A stretch of 24,065 bases of DNA from NCBI GenBank assembly GCA_018266965.1, contig JAFDZJ010000111.1:1-24065 (forward strand), written 5' to 3'. Below, in pieces: positions 6,825 through 13,526 of this stretch. The first letter of the stretch is position 1. Each line of letters opens with the position of its first letter. The notes under the pieces were generated by a model. The model saw only the letters and a list, made by a program, of their open reading frames with translations. It was not told the DNA's origin and made no database searches. Source of the stretch: Bacteroidota bacterium (GTDB lineage Bacteria; Bacteroidota; Bacteroidia; Flavobacteriales; Weeksellaceae). A program made the position numbers and the translations under genes.

Positions 6825-7145
6825 ATGACAAAAGTTAAAATAAAAAGAGGAGACAATGTACTAGTAACTACCGGAAAAAATAAAGGTAGCAAAGGTGAAG
6901 TACTTGAAGTGATAAAAAAAGAAGGTAAAGATCCAAGAGTAATCGTTGCGGGTGTTAATGTTGTGAAAAAACATACAAAACCATCTGCCGCTAACCCTCA
7001 AGGTGGTATCGTAGAAAAAGAAGCATCTATCCATATTTCCAATGTATCCCTAATGGATGCCAACGGAAAAGCTACAAAAGTTGCTATCAAAATGGAAGGT
7101 GATAAAAAAGTAAGAGTTGCTAAAACCACAGGAAAAACTTTATAA
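6825..7145 (+). CDS. rplX: 50S ribosomal protein L24
   Basis: uL24, 106 residues, is an assembly-initiator protein for the 50S subunit that binds the 5' end of 23S rRNA. The N-terminal KOW motif (VKIKRGDNVLVTTGKNKGSKG) is intact, followed by VIVAGVNVVKKHTKPS and the GGIVEKEASIHISNVSL segment. It begins right after the heptad hairpin and is followed by rplE after 10 nt. Confidence 0.97.
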   Translation: MTKVKIKRGDNVLVTTGKNKGSKGEVLEVIKKEGKDPRVIVAGVNVVKKHTKPSAANPQGGIVEKEASIHISNVSLMDANGKATKVAIKMEGDKKVRVAKTTGKTL

Positions 7146-7155
7146 TTAAAAGAAA

Positions 7156-7707
7156 ATGGAATATATAGCAAGACCAAAAAAAGATTTTAAAGATAAAATT
7201 GTTCCTGCAATGATGGAAGAATTTGGGTACAAATCTGTAATGCAAGTACCGAAATTATTGAAAATCGTTATCTCTCAAGGTTTAGGAGCAGCAACTGCCG
7301 ATAAAAAAATTGTAGATTATGCAGTAGAAGAACTTACAGCTATCACAGGACAAAAAGCAGTTGGTACTATTTCTAAAAAAGATGAGGCAGCTTTCAAACT
7401 TAGAAAAGGAATGCCAGTAGGAGCAAGAGTTACATTAAGAGATAATAAAATGTTTGAATTTTTAGACAGATTAACATCTTCGGCTCTTCCAAGAATTAGA
7501 GATTTCAACGGAATTAAAGCTGATGGTTTCGATGGTAGAGGTAACTACAACCTAGGGATTACAGAACAGATTATTTTCCCAGAAATCGTTATCGATAAAG
7601 TGAAAAAAATCCAAGGGATGGACATCACTTTCGTTACATCTGCTAATACTGACAAAGAAGCTAAAGCATTATTAACTCATTTCGGTTTACCGTTCAAAAA
7701 GAACTAA
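7156..7707 (+). CDS. rplE: 50S ribosomal protein L5
   Basis: uL5, 183 residues, binds 5S rRNA in the central protuberance and contacts P-site tRNA. Diagnostic stretches are VPKLLKIVISQGLG, LRKGMPVGARVTLR, LPRIRDFNGI, and NYNLGITEQIIFPEI. The length is typical for bacteria. The gene is 3 nt from rpsN. Confidence 0.98.
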   Translation: MEYIARPKKDFKDKIVPAMMEEFGYKSVMQVPKLLKIVISQGLGAATADKKIVDYAVEELTAITGQKAVGTISKKDEAAFKLRKGMPVGARVTLRDNKMFEFLDRLTSSALPRIRDFNGIKADGFDGRGNYNLGITEQIIFPEIVIDKVKKIQGMDITFVTSANTDKEAKALLTHFGLPFKKN

Positions 7708-7710
7708 AAC

Positions 7711-7980
7711 ATGGCTAAAGAATCAATGAAAGCGCGTGAGCGCAAAAGAGAAGCAATGGTTGCAAAATATGCTGCTAAAAGACAAGCTCTGAAAGAAGCT
7801 GGTGATTATGAAGCTTTGCAACATTTGCCAAAAAATGCTTCCCCTGTAAGATTGCACAACAGATGCAAACTAACAGGAAGACCAAGAGGATACATGAGAA
7901 CATTCGGTATCTCCAGAGTAACTTTCCGTGAAATGGCAAACAATGGTCTTATCCCAGGAGTGAAAAAAGCAAGTTGGTAA
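7711..7980 (+). CDS. rpsN: 30S ribosomal protein S14, zinc-free form
   Basis: uS14, 89 residues, is a late-assembling 30S head protein. This is the long form without a zinc finger: only one Cys is present (Cys52 in RLHNRCKLTGRPRGYMR) and the two CxxC pairs of the short zinc-binding form are missing. GISRVTFREMANNGLIPGVKKASW is the standard C-terminus. Together with the zinc-free L36 further down, it means these two proteins do not need zinc. A 148-nt gap with a purine/pyrimidine hairpin follows. Confidence 0.98.
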   Translation: MAKESMKARERKREAMVAKYAAKRQALKEAGDYEALQHLPKNASPVRLHNRCKLTGRPRGYMRTFGISRVTFREMANNGLIPGVKKASW

Positions 7981-8012
7981 CAATTTAGAATAATCGAGAC
8001 GGTAAAGTTGTA

Positions 8013-8079
8013 TTAGAGAAAAGAAAAAAGAAGAAAGAGAAAAAGATTCAATTCTTTACTCTTTGTTCTTTTCTCTTAA
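8013..8079 (+). repeat. Purine/pyrimidine inverted repeat in the rpsN-rpsH gap
   Basis: The left arm 8013-8046 is almost pure purine (TTAGAGAAAAGAAAAAAGAA and on), and the right arm 8053-8079 is mostly pyrimidine (TCTTTACTCTTTGTTCTTTT, then CTCTTAA). The reverse complement of the right arm begins TTAAGAGAAAAGAAC and matches the left arm for most of its length, with one skipped base and a few mismatches. The loop is about 6-8 nt. It shares the left-purine, right-pyrimidine polarity of the heptad hairpins but is not a clean 7-nt array. The remaining 49 nt to rpsH show nothing obvious. Confidence 0.75.
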
Positions 8080-8128
8080 CTCTTCTCCAAAACTGACTGT
8101 CATTAACCAATAACAACAAAAAAGAAAA

Positions 8129-8527
8129 ATGGTAACAGATCCAATTTCAGATTTCCTAACTAGAGTAAGGAACGCACAAAGCGCAGGCCACAAAGTGGTG
8201 GAAATTCCTGCATCGAAAATCAAAAAAGAGATTACAAAAATCCTTTTCGAACAAGGTTTCATCTTGAATTACAAATTCGATGATACAACCGTTCAAGGAA
8301 CAATCAAAATCGCTTTGAAATACGACAAACAAACCAATAAACCTGCTATAAAGCTTATACAAAGAGCTTCTAAACCGGGTTTGAGATACTATGCGGGTTC
8401 TACTGAACTACCAAGAGTATTAAATGGTTTGGGTATCGCTATTGTCTCTACTTCCAAAGGAGTAATGACAGATAAAAAAGCAAGAGTAGAAAAAGTAGGT
8501 GGCGAAGTAATCTGCTATATTTATTAA
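8129..8527 (+). CDS. rpsH: 30S ribosomal protein S8
   Basis: uS8, 132 residues, is a primary 16S rRNA-binding protein of the 30S platform. MVTDPISDFLTRVRNAQSAG and the C-terminal GLGIAIVSTSKGVMTDKKAR followed by GGEVICYIY are clear signatures. In E. coli S8 represses spc-operon translation through a site near rplX-rplE. I cannot identify a comparable site here, but a hairpin occupies the gap directly upstream of this gene. Confidence 0.98.
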   Translation: MVTDPISDFLTRVRNAQSAGHKVVEIPASKIKKEITKILFEQGFILNYKFDDTTVQGTIKIALKYDKQTNKPAIKLIQRASKPGLRYYAGSTELPRVLNGLGIAIVSTSKGVMTDKKARVEKVGGEVICYIY

Positions 8528-8544
8528 TTTTTAATCAAAGGAAA

Positions 8545-9090
8545 ATGTCAAGAATTGGTAAAGCAATTATAAACATTCCTGCGGGAGTAACCATCACAGA
8601 AAAAGATGGTTTGGTAACTGTAAAAGGAGCTAAAGGCGAACTTTCTCAGCAACTTTCCGAAGGAATTTCAATTGAACAAAAAGATGGTGTACTTACTGTA
8701 AGTCGTCCATCCGACGCAAAACAACACAGAGCCTTACACGGTCTGTATAGAGCACTTATCAATAATATGATTGTAGGAACTTCTGTTGGTTTCTCAAAAC
8801 AATTAGAATTGGTAGGGGTTGGTTATAGAGCATCTCATGCTGGTCAAAAACTTGAATTGGCACTAGGTTTCTCTCATGGTATCATTGTAGAACTTCCAAA
8901 AGAAATCACACTAGATACGCTAACAGAAAAAGGTAAAAATCCTATTATTACTCTATCTTCTCATGATAAGCAACTTCTAGGAATGGTGGTAGCAAAAATC
9001 CGCTCTTTTAGAAAACCAGAACCTTACAAAGGAAAAGGTATTAAATTCGTAGGAGAAATTTTAAGAAGAAAAGCTGGTAAATCTGCTTAA
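8545..9090 (+). CDS. rplF: 50S ribosomal protein L6
   Basis: uL6, 181 residues, has two similar alpha/beta domains and lies near the L7/L12 stalk base and sarcin-ricin loop. MSRIGKAIINIPAGVTI opens domain 1; domain 2 contains KQLELVGVGYRASHAGQKLE and ends with FRKPEPYKGKGIKFVGEILR plus RKAGKSA. The length is as expected. It lies between rpsH (17 nt) and rplR (14 nt). Confidence 0.98.
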   Translation: MSRIGKAIINIPAGVTITEKDGLVTVKGAKGELSQQLSEGISIEQKDGVLTVSRPSDAKQHRALHGLYRALINNMIVGTSVGFSKQLELVGVGYRASHAGQKLELALGFSHGIIVELPKEITLDTLTEKGKNPIITLSSHDKQLLGMVVAKIRSFRKPEPYKGKGIKFVGEILRRKAGKSA

Positions 9091-9104
9091 TAAATTTTAA
9101 GAAA

Positions 9105-9452
9105 ATGGCATTAAATAAAGAACAAAAAAGAATTAGAATCAAGAGAAGAGTAAGAGGAAAAATCTCTGGCTCTGCCGAATTGCCAAGATTGTCCGTTTAC
9201 AGAAGTAATAAGGAAATTTACGCTCAATTGATTGATGATAAAGATGGTAAAACCCTAGCACAAGCATCTTCTAGAGCATTGAATGCTAAAGGTACCAAGG
9301 TAGAAATCTCTACCCAAGTAGGTAAAGCAATTGCTGAAAAAGCAAAAGCAGTAGGTATAGAATCCGTAGTTTTCGATAGAAACGGATTTGTATATCATGG
9401 TAGAGTGAAGGCTTTAGCTGACGGTGCAAGAGAAGGTGGTTTGAAATTTTAA
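9105..9452 (+). CDS. rplR: 50S ribosomal protein L18
   Basis: uL18, 115 residues, binds 5S rRNA in the central protuberance together with L5. The basic N-terminal tail KRIRIKRRVRGKISGSAELP, the RLSVYRSNKEIYAQLIDD segment and the end VFDRNGFVYHGRVKALADGA followed by REGGLKF are typical. The final codons and stop (AAATTTTAAATTATAG) already run in phase with the heptad units of the following intergenic repeat. Confidence 0.98.
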   Translation: MALNKEQKRIRIKRRVRGKISGSAELPRLSVYRSNKEIYAQLIDDKDGKTLAQASSRALNAKGTKVEISTQVGKAIAEKAKAVGIESVVFDRNGFVYHGRVKALADGAREGGLKF

Positions 9453-9532
9453 ATTATAGATTTTAAATTATTAATAATTAACAATATTATAAATTAAAGA
9501 TTCATTCTAAAATTTATAATCTAAAATTAAAA
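9444..9532 (+). repeat. Heptad-repeat inverted repeat in the rplR-rpsE gap
   Basis: Left heptads are AAATTTT (9444-9450, inside the last rplR codons), AAATTAT, AGATTTT, AAATTAT, then more degenerate TAATAAT and TAACAAT. Right heptads are ATTCTAA (9504-9510), AATTTAT, AATCTAA, AATTAAA (to 9531). The reverse complement of the right arm (TTTTAATTTTAGATTATAAA and on) aligns with the left arm with one gap and few mismatches. The arm stops 6 nt before the rpsE ATG. The region is AT-rich, so part of the pairing could be compositional. Confidence 0.6.
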
Positions 9533-9537
9533 ATATT

Positions 9538-10059
9538 ATGTTAGGACTAGATAATATAGAAAAAGTAAAACCGGGAGGTCTAGAATTGAAAGACCGTCTC
9601 GTTGCAGTAAATAGAGTTACCAAAGTTACCAAAGGAGGTAGAGCTTTCGGTTTTTCTGCTATCGTTGTAGTAGGAGACGAAGAAGGTACAGTTGGTTATG
9701 GTCTTGGAAAATCCAAAGAAGTTGCTTCTGCAATTTCCAAAGCTGTTGAAGAGGCTAAAAAGAATTTGGTAAAAGTACCTATCGTTAATGGAACTATTCA
9801 TCATGAAGTGTCTGCAAGATACGGAGGTGCTGATGTATTCCTAAGACCTGCTTCTCATGGTACAGGTGTAATCGCTGGTAATACCGTTCGTATCGTAGTA
9901 GAATCTGCAGGGATTAAAGATATTCTTTCAAAATCCAAAGGTTCTTCCAATCCACACAATGTTGTGAAAGCTACTTTCAAAGCATTATTGGACATCAGAA
10001 GACCAGAAGAAATTGCTAGGATGAGAGGTATTTCATTAAGTAAAGTGTTTAACGGTTAA
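9538..10059 (+). CDS. rpsE: 30S ribosomal protein S5
   Basis: uS5, 173 residues, contributes to decoding fidelity and lies near the mRNA entry site. LKDRLVAVNRVTKVTKGGRA begins the double-stranded RNA-binding-like N-domain; GYGLGKSKEVASAISKAVEE and HGTGVIAGNTVRIVVESAGI are conserved C-domain motifs. It starts its own module (rpsE-rpmD) between two intergenic inverted repeats. Confidence 0.98.
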   Translation: MLGLDNIEKVKPGGLELKDRLVAVNRVTKVTKGGRAFGFSAIVVVGDEEGTVGYGLGKSKEVASAISKAVEEAKKNLVKVPIVNGTIHHEVSARYGGADVFLRPASHGTGVIAGNTVRIVVESAGIKDILSKSKGSSNPHNVVKATFKALLDIRRPEEIARMRGISLSKVFNG

Positions 10060-10071
10060 TAATTTATAACA

Positions 10072-10248
10072 ATGGCAACAATCAAAGTAAAACAAGTAAG
10101 AAGCGCTATTGGGAGAACTAAAACCCAAAAAAGAACGCTTGAAGCATTAGGACTTAAAAAACTTCATCAAGTTGTGGAACACGAAGCTACTCCATCTATA
10201 CTAGGTATGATAGCTGCTGTTAGCCACTTACTAGAAGTTCAAAAATAA
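10072..10248 (+). CDS. rpmD: 50S ribosomal protein L30
   Basis: uL30, 58 residues, found by reading the 12-nt-spaced frame after rpsE: it begins MATIKVKQVRSAIGRTKTQK and continues RTLEALGLKKLHQVV to ..LLEVQK. The conserved SAIGR and ALGLKKLHQVVE motifs and the position between rpsE and rplO make the call firm. Like other bacterial L30 it is a small two-helix, three-strand protein on the 50S surface. It is followed by the longest intergenic gap in the cluster. Confidence 0.97.
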   Translation: MATIKVKQVRSAIGRTKTQKRTLEALGLKKLHQVVEHEATPSILGMIAAVSHLLEVQK

Positions 10249-10254
10249 TTTTTA

Positions 10255-10461
10255 TTAGAAGTTAGAAATTAGAAACTAGAAACTAGAAAATAGACTTTAG
10301 AAACTAGAATTTAGAAATTAGAAACTAGAAATTAGAAATCACTTTAAGTTATTTTTAAATTTATTTCTTACCTCTAATATCTAACCTCTAACCTCTAACC
10401 TCTAACCTCTAATATCTAACCTCTAATATCTAATTTCTAACCTCTAAAATCTTAAATCTTA
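10255..10461 (+). repeat. Giant heptad-repeat hairpin in the rpmD-rplO gap
   Basis: The left arm 10255-10338 is twelve consecutive in-phase 7-nt units of TTAGAAA/CTAGAAA type, with one outlier ATAGACT. The loop is 10339-10363 (25 nt). The right arm 10364-10461 is fourteen in-phase units: TTTCTTA, CCTCTAA, TATCTAA, four CCTCTAA, TATCTAA, CCTCTAA, TATCTAA, TTTCTAA, CCTCTAA, and two AATCTTA. Pairing the twelve left units with the first twelve right units gives 62 Watson-Crick pairs of 84 by hand count, mostly 4-5 bp helices (TAGA/TCTA core) separated by A-C mismatch loops every 7 nt. It ends 5 nt before the rplO ATG. Confidence 0.9.
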
Positions 10462-10466
10462 AAAAA

Positions 10467-10916
10467 ATGAATTTAAATAATATAAGACCAGCATCTGGAT
10501 CAACTCACAATTCCAAAAGAATTGGTAGAGGACAAGGAAGTGGAAAAGGTGGTACTTCTACAAAAGGACACAAAGGTCAAAAGGCAAGAGCTGGTTATTC
10601 TCAAAAAATTGGTTTCGAAGGTGGACAAATGCCTTTGCAAAGAAGATTACCAAAATTTGGTTTCAAAAATATCAATAGAAAAGAATTCAGAGCAATCAAT
10701 TTGGATAGCATACAAACTATTATCGATACTCACAATATCTCTGGTGATATTACCAAAGATATATTGGTAGCAAATGGTTTGGCTTCTAAAAATGATTTAG
10801 TGAAAATCATGGGAAGAGGCGAATTGAAATCTGGTGTTTCTATTTCTGCTGATAAATTTACCAAATCTGCTGAAGAACTTATCGCTAAAGCAGGAGGAAA
10901 AGCAATCACTCTTTAA
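10467..10916 (+). CDS. rplO: 50S ribosomal protein L15
   Basis: uL15, 149 residues, is a 50S protein with an extended basic N-terminal arm that threads between 23S rRNA domains. The arm is obvious: MNLNNIRPASGSTHNSKRIG followed by RGQGSGKGGTSTKGHKGQKA, then GFEGGQMPLQRRLPKFGFKN. The start codon lies just after the right arm of the giant heptad hairpin and within a run of A residues, the usual flavobacterial initiation context. secY follows after 9 nt. Confidence 0.98.
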   Translation: MNLNNIRPASGSTHNSKRIGRGQGSGKGGTSTKGHKGQKARAGYSQKIGFEGGQMPLQRRLPKFGFKNINRKEFRAINLDSIQTIIDTHNISGDITKDILVANGLASKNDLVKIMGRGELKSGVSISADKFTKSAEELIAKAGGKAITL

Positions 10917-10925
10917 TACTATCGA

Positions 10926-12305
10926 ATGAAAGAATTTATACAAACACTTACTAACATTTGGAACCTAAAGGAACTTAGAGAAAAAATTATTTTTACTTTA
11001 GGGATCATTTTGGTGTATAGATTCGCATCTTATATCTCACTTCCGGCAATTAATTTGGCGGAAGTTGGAGATTTATTGGAGCATTACAAAAATAATGGTG
11101 GCAACAAGCAAGGAGCAGGACTTCTTGGCTTGTTATCTTCTTTTACAGGAGGTGCATTTAGTCATGCGTCCATCATGGCTCTTGGGATTATGCCTTACAT
11201 CTCTGCATCTATTATTGTTCAGTTGATGGGTATGGCAATTCCTTATCTTCAAAAATTACAAAAAGATGGAGAATCTGGTAGAAATACTTTGAATCAAATT
11301 ACAAGGTGGCTTACGATTGGGGTTTGTCTAGTACAAGCACCGTCTTATCTTACTTCTATTACTCAAATGTTTTTACCTTATGCACAATTTTCTTCTGCAT
11401 ATTATATCGAACCAAATTCTATTATGTTTTGGTTGCCAAGTATAGTAATACTTACTGCAGGTTCGGTATTTGCAATGTGGTTGGGAGAAAAAATAACTGA
11501 TAAAGGAATCGGAAACGGTATTTCTATCTTAATCATGGTTGGTATTCTTTCCAGATTACCGGAATCTTTTATGCAAGAAGTTGCAACACAAACAGGAAAA
11601 GGTGGTTTAGGTACTATTATGATTTTGGTTGAAGTACTATTTTGGATGCTTGTGGTATTGTTAGCGATTGTATTATCGGTTGCAGTAAGAAAAATTCCAA
11701 TTCAATATGTTAGTCGTGCCCAAGCAAGAGGTGGTGTAAACAAAAACCTTATGCAAGGAGCTAGACAATGGATACCTTTAAAAGTCAATGCAGCAGGTGT
11801 TATGCCAATTATCTTCGCTCAAGCTTTGATGTTTGTGCCAGGATTATTAACCAAATTTGACGAGTCCAATACTTTTTTAGCAGGTTTCAAAAATGTTTTT
11901 TCATGGCAATATAATTTATTATATGCTATATTGATTATTGTTTTCTCATTTTTCTATACTGCTATCACTATTCCAGTCAATCAAATGGCTGATGACCTCA
12001 AAAGAAATGGAGGTTTGGTACCAAAAGTAAGACCCGGAAAAGATACCGCTGATTATCTTGATGATATTTTATCAAAAATAACATTGCCTGGTTCAATATT
12101 TTTAGCTATCTTTGCAGTCCTTCCTGCATTTGTGCATGGAAGTATTGTTCAGACAGATGGATTCGCCCTGTTTTTCGGAGGTACATCATTGTTGATTATG
12201 GTGGGTGTAGTATTGGATACTGTTCAACAAATCAATACTTATCTATTGAATCATCATTATGATGGGTTGATGAAGTCAAAATTGTCAAGAACTAGCGTAT
12301 TATAA
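10926..12305 (+). CDS. secY: Preprotein translocase subunit SecY
   Basis: SecY, 459 residues, forms the channel of the Sec translocon in the inner membrane and exports or inserts proteins with SecE, SecG and SecA. The hydrophobic profile fits ten membrane segments, the first at about 20-40 (IIFTLGIILVYRFASYISLP). Conserved elements include SSFTGGAFSHASIMALGIMP, LGEKITDKGIGNGISI at 186-201, and ITIPVNQMADDLKRNGGLVP in the C-terminal half. The channel would export the glycosidases and lipoproteins encoded nearby. It is between rplO and infA as in other Bacteroidota. Confidence 0.98.
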   Translation: MKEFIQTLTNIWNLKELREKIIFTLGIILVYRFASYISLPAINLAEVGDLLEHYKNNGGNKQGAGLLGLLSSFTGGAFSHASIMALGIMPYISASIIVQLMGMAIPYLQKLQKDGESGRNTLNQITRWLTIGVCLVQAPSYLTSITQMFLPYAQFSSAYYIEPNSIMFWLPSIVILTAGSVFAMWLGEKITDKGIGNGISILIMVGILSRLPESFMQEVATQTGKGGLGTIMILVEVLFWMLVVLLAIVLSVAVRKIPIQYVSRAQARGGVNKNLMQGARQWIPLKVNAAGVMPIIFAQALMFVPGLLTKFDESNTFLAGFKNVFSWQYNLLYAILIIVFSFFYTAITIPVNQMADDLKRNGGLVPKVRPGKDTADYLDDILSKITLPGSIFLAIFAVLPAFVHGSIVQTDGFALFFGGTSLLIMVGVVLDTVQQINTYLLNHHYDGLMKSKLSRTSVL

Positions 12306-12308
12306 TTT

Positions 12309-12524
12309 ATGGCAAAACAAAAACATATCGAACAAGACGGCGTTATAGTGGAATCACTATCCAACGCCATGTTTCGTGTAGAATTAGAAAATGGGCATGT
12401 TCTTATTGCCCATATTTCTGGCAAGATGCGTATGCATTACATAAAACTCCTTCCTGGAGACAAGGTGAAATTGGAGATGTCTCCTTATGACCTTACCAAA
12501 GGAAGAATAACATTTAGATATTAA
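12309..12524 (+). CDS. infA: Translation initiation factor IF-1
   Basis: IF-1, 71 residues, is a single OB-fold protein that occupies the 30S A site during initiation. MAKQKHIEQDGVIVESLSNA, FRVELENGHVLIAHISGKMR and the ending DLTKGRITFRY are all standard. It starts 3 nt after secY. Confidence 0.98.
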   Translation: MAKQKHIEQDGVIVESLSNAMFRVELENGHVLIAHISGKMRMHYIKLLPGDKVKLEMSPYDLTKGRITFRY

Positions 12525-12540
12525 ATACACAGTAACTATA

Positions 12541-12657
12541 ATGAAAGTTAGAGCATCTATTAAAAAAAGAAGTGCCGATTGCAAAATCGTGCGAAGAAAA
12601 GGAGTACTTTTCGTGATTAACAAGAAGAACCCAAAATTTAAACAAAGACAAGGCTAA
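12541..12657 (+). CDS. rpmJ: 50S ribosomal protein L36, zinc-free form
   Basis: bL36, 38 residues, was read directly from the ATG at 12541 (MKVRASIKKRSADCKIVRRK, ending NKKNPKFKQRQG). The zinc-binding family form has three Cys and one His; here only Cys14 remains, with Ser11, Asn27 and Phe32 in the other ligand positions as I align them. This is the zinc-independent type. The gene is 16 nt after infA and 10 nt before rpsM, the usual place. Confidence 0.95.
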   Translation: MKVRASIKKRSADCKIVRRKGVLFVINKKNPKFKQRQG

Positions 12658-12667
12658 GAATTAAATT

Positions 12668-13045
12668 ATGGCGAGAATTTCAGGTATTGATTTACCAAAA
12701 AACAAAAGAGGCGTTATCGGACTTACCTACATCTACGGAATCGGAAAAAGTACATCTTCCGAAATCCTAAAAGCAGCCGGTATCAGCGAAGACAAGAAAG
12801 TCAACGAATGGAATGACGATGAATTGGCAGCAATCAGAAACTACATCTCTGACAATGTAAAAGTTGAAGGAGAATTGCGTTCTGAAATCCAATTGAACAT
12901 CAAAAGATTGATGGACATAGGATGCCAACGAGGAATACGTCACAGACTAGGATTACCTTTAAGAGGCCAAAGAACGAAAAACAATTCTAGAACCCGAAAA
13001 GGAAGAAGAAAAACTGTTGCTAACAAGAAAAAAGCAAGTAAATAA
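12668..13045 (+). CDS. rpsM: 30S ribosomal protein S13
   Basis: uS13, 125 residues, lies in the 30S head, contacts P-site tRNA and partners with S19. MARISGIDLPKNKRGVIGLT, the helix-hairpin-helix region YGIGKSTSSEIL and the tail GLPLRGQRTKNNSRTRKGRR are diagnostic. The C-terminal tail is fully basic (KTVANKKKASK), as expected for the tRNA-contacting extension. Confidence 0.98.
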   Translation: MARISGIDLPKNKRGVIGLTYIYGIGKSTSSEILKAAGISEDKKVNEWNDDELAAIRNYISDNVKVEGELRSEIQLNIKRLMDIGCQRGIRHRLGLPLRGQRTKNNSRTRKGRRKTVANKKKASK

Positions 13046-13061
13046 TCTTTAGATTAGAATT

Positions 13062-13451
13062 ATGGCAAAACAAACAAAAGTAGTAAAGAAGAGAAAAGTA
13101 AAAGTTGAAGCTATTGGTGAAGCTCACATACAAGCATCATTTAATAACATCATCATTTCTTTGACAAATAAAAGCGGAGAAGTAATTTCTTGGGCTTCTG
13201 CTGGTAAAATGGGCTTTAGAGGGTCTAAAAAAAACACCCCTTTCGCAGCTCAAATGGCAGCAGAAAACTGTGCAGCTGTTGCACATGAAGCTGGACTAAG
13301 AAGAGTGAAAGTTTTCGTAAAAGGACCAGGGCAAGGTAGAGAATCTGCTATCAGAACCTTACATAATGCCGGTATCGAAGTGAGTGAAATCATTGATGTT
13401 ACTCCTATGCCACACAACGGATGTAGACCACCAAAAAGAAGAAGAGTATAA
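13062..13451 (+). CDS. rpsK: 30S ribosomal protein S11
   Basis: uS11, 129 residues, sits on the platform near the E site and the Shine-Dalgarno region of 16S rRNA. AHIQASFNNIIISLTNKSGE, GFRGSKKNTPFAAQMAAE and the C-terminus DVTPMPHNGCRPPKRRRV are clear. The Asn-Gly pair in PHNGC is the site of isoaspartate formation described for E. coli S11. A 75-nt gap with heptad repeats follows. Confidence 0.98.
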   Translation: MAKQTKVVKKRKVKVEAIGEAHIQASFNNIIISLTNKSGEVISWASAGKMGFRGSKKNTPFAAQMAAENCAAVAHEAGLRRVKVFVKGPGQGRESAIRTLHNAGIEVSEIIDVTPMPHNGCRPPKRRRV

Positions 13452-13455
13452 TCTG

Positions 13456-13524
13456 AAATTTTAAATTTTAAATTTTAAATGTTTTCATTTTCAATTTATT
13501 ATATAAAATCTAAAATCTAAAAAA
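13456..13524 (+). repeat. Heptad-repeat inverted repeat in the rpsK-rpsD gap
   Basis: The left arm has three exact tandem AAATTTT units (13456-13476) plus AAAT. The right arm has AAAATCT twice (13505-13518) plus an A-rich degenerate unit, ending at the rpsD start. AAATTTT on the left pairs with AAAATCT on the right with one mismatch per heptad (reverse complement AGATTTT). It is smaller and more AT-rich than the others, so confidence is lower. Confidence 0.55.
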
Positions 13525-13526
13525 TT

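Noticed and set aside
10255..10461. CRISPR-like or telomere-like array
   Set aside because: Units are 7 nt with no spacers, the two arms are complementary, and no cas genes are present; a CRISPR array needs repeats of about 25-40 nt with unique spacers.
10522..10770. An 82-codon frame inside rplO
   Set aside because: It is a +1-frame shadow of rplO, rich in Lys/Glu/Val from the AAA/GGT-rich coding sequence, with no family match and no separate signals.
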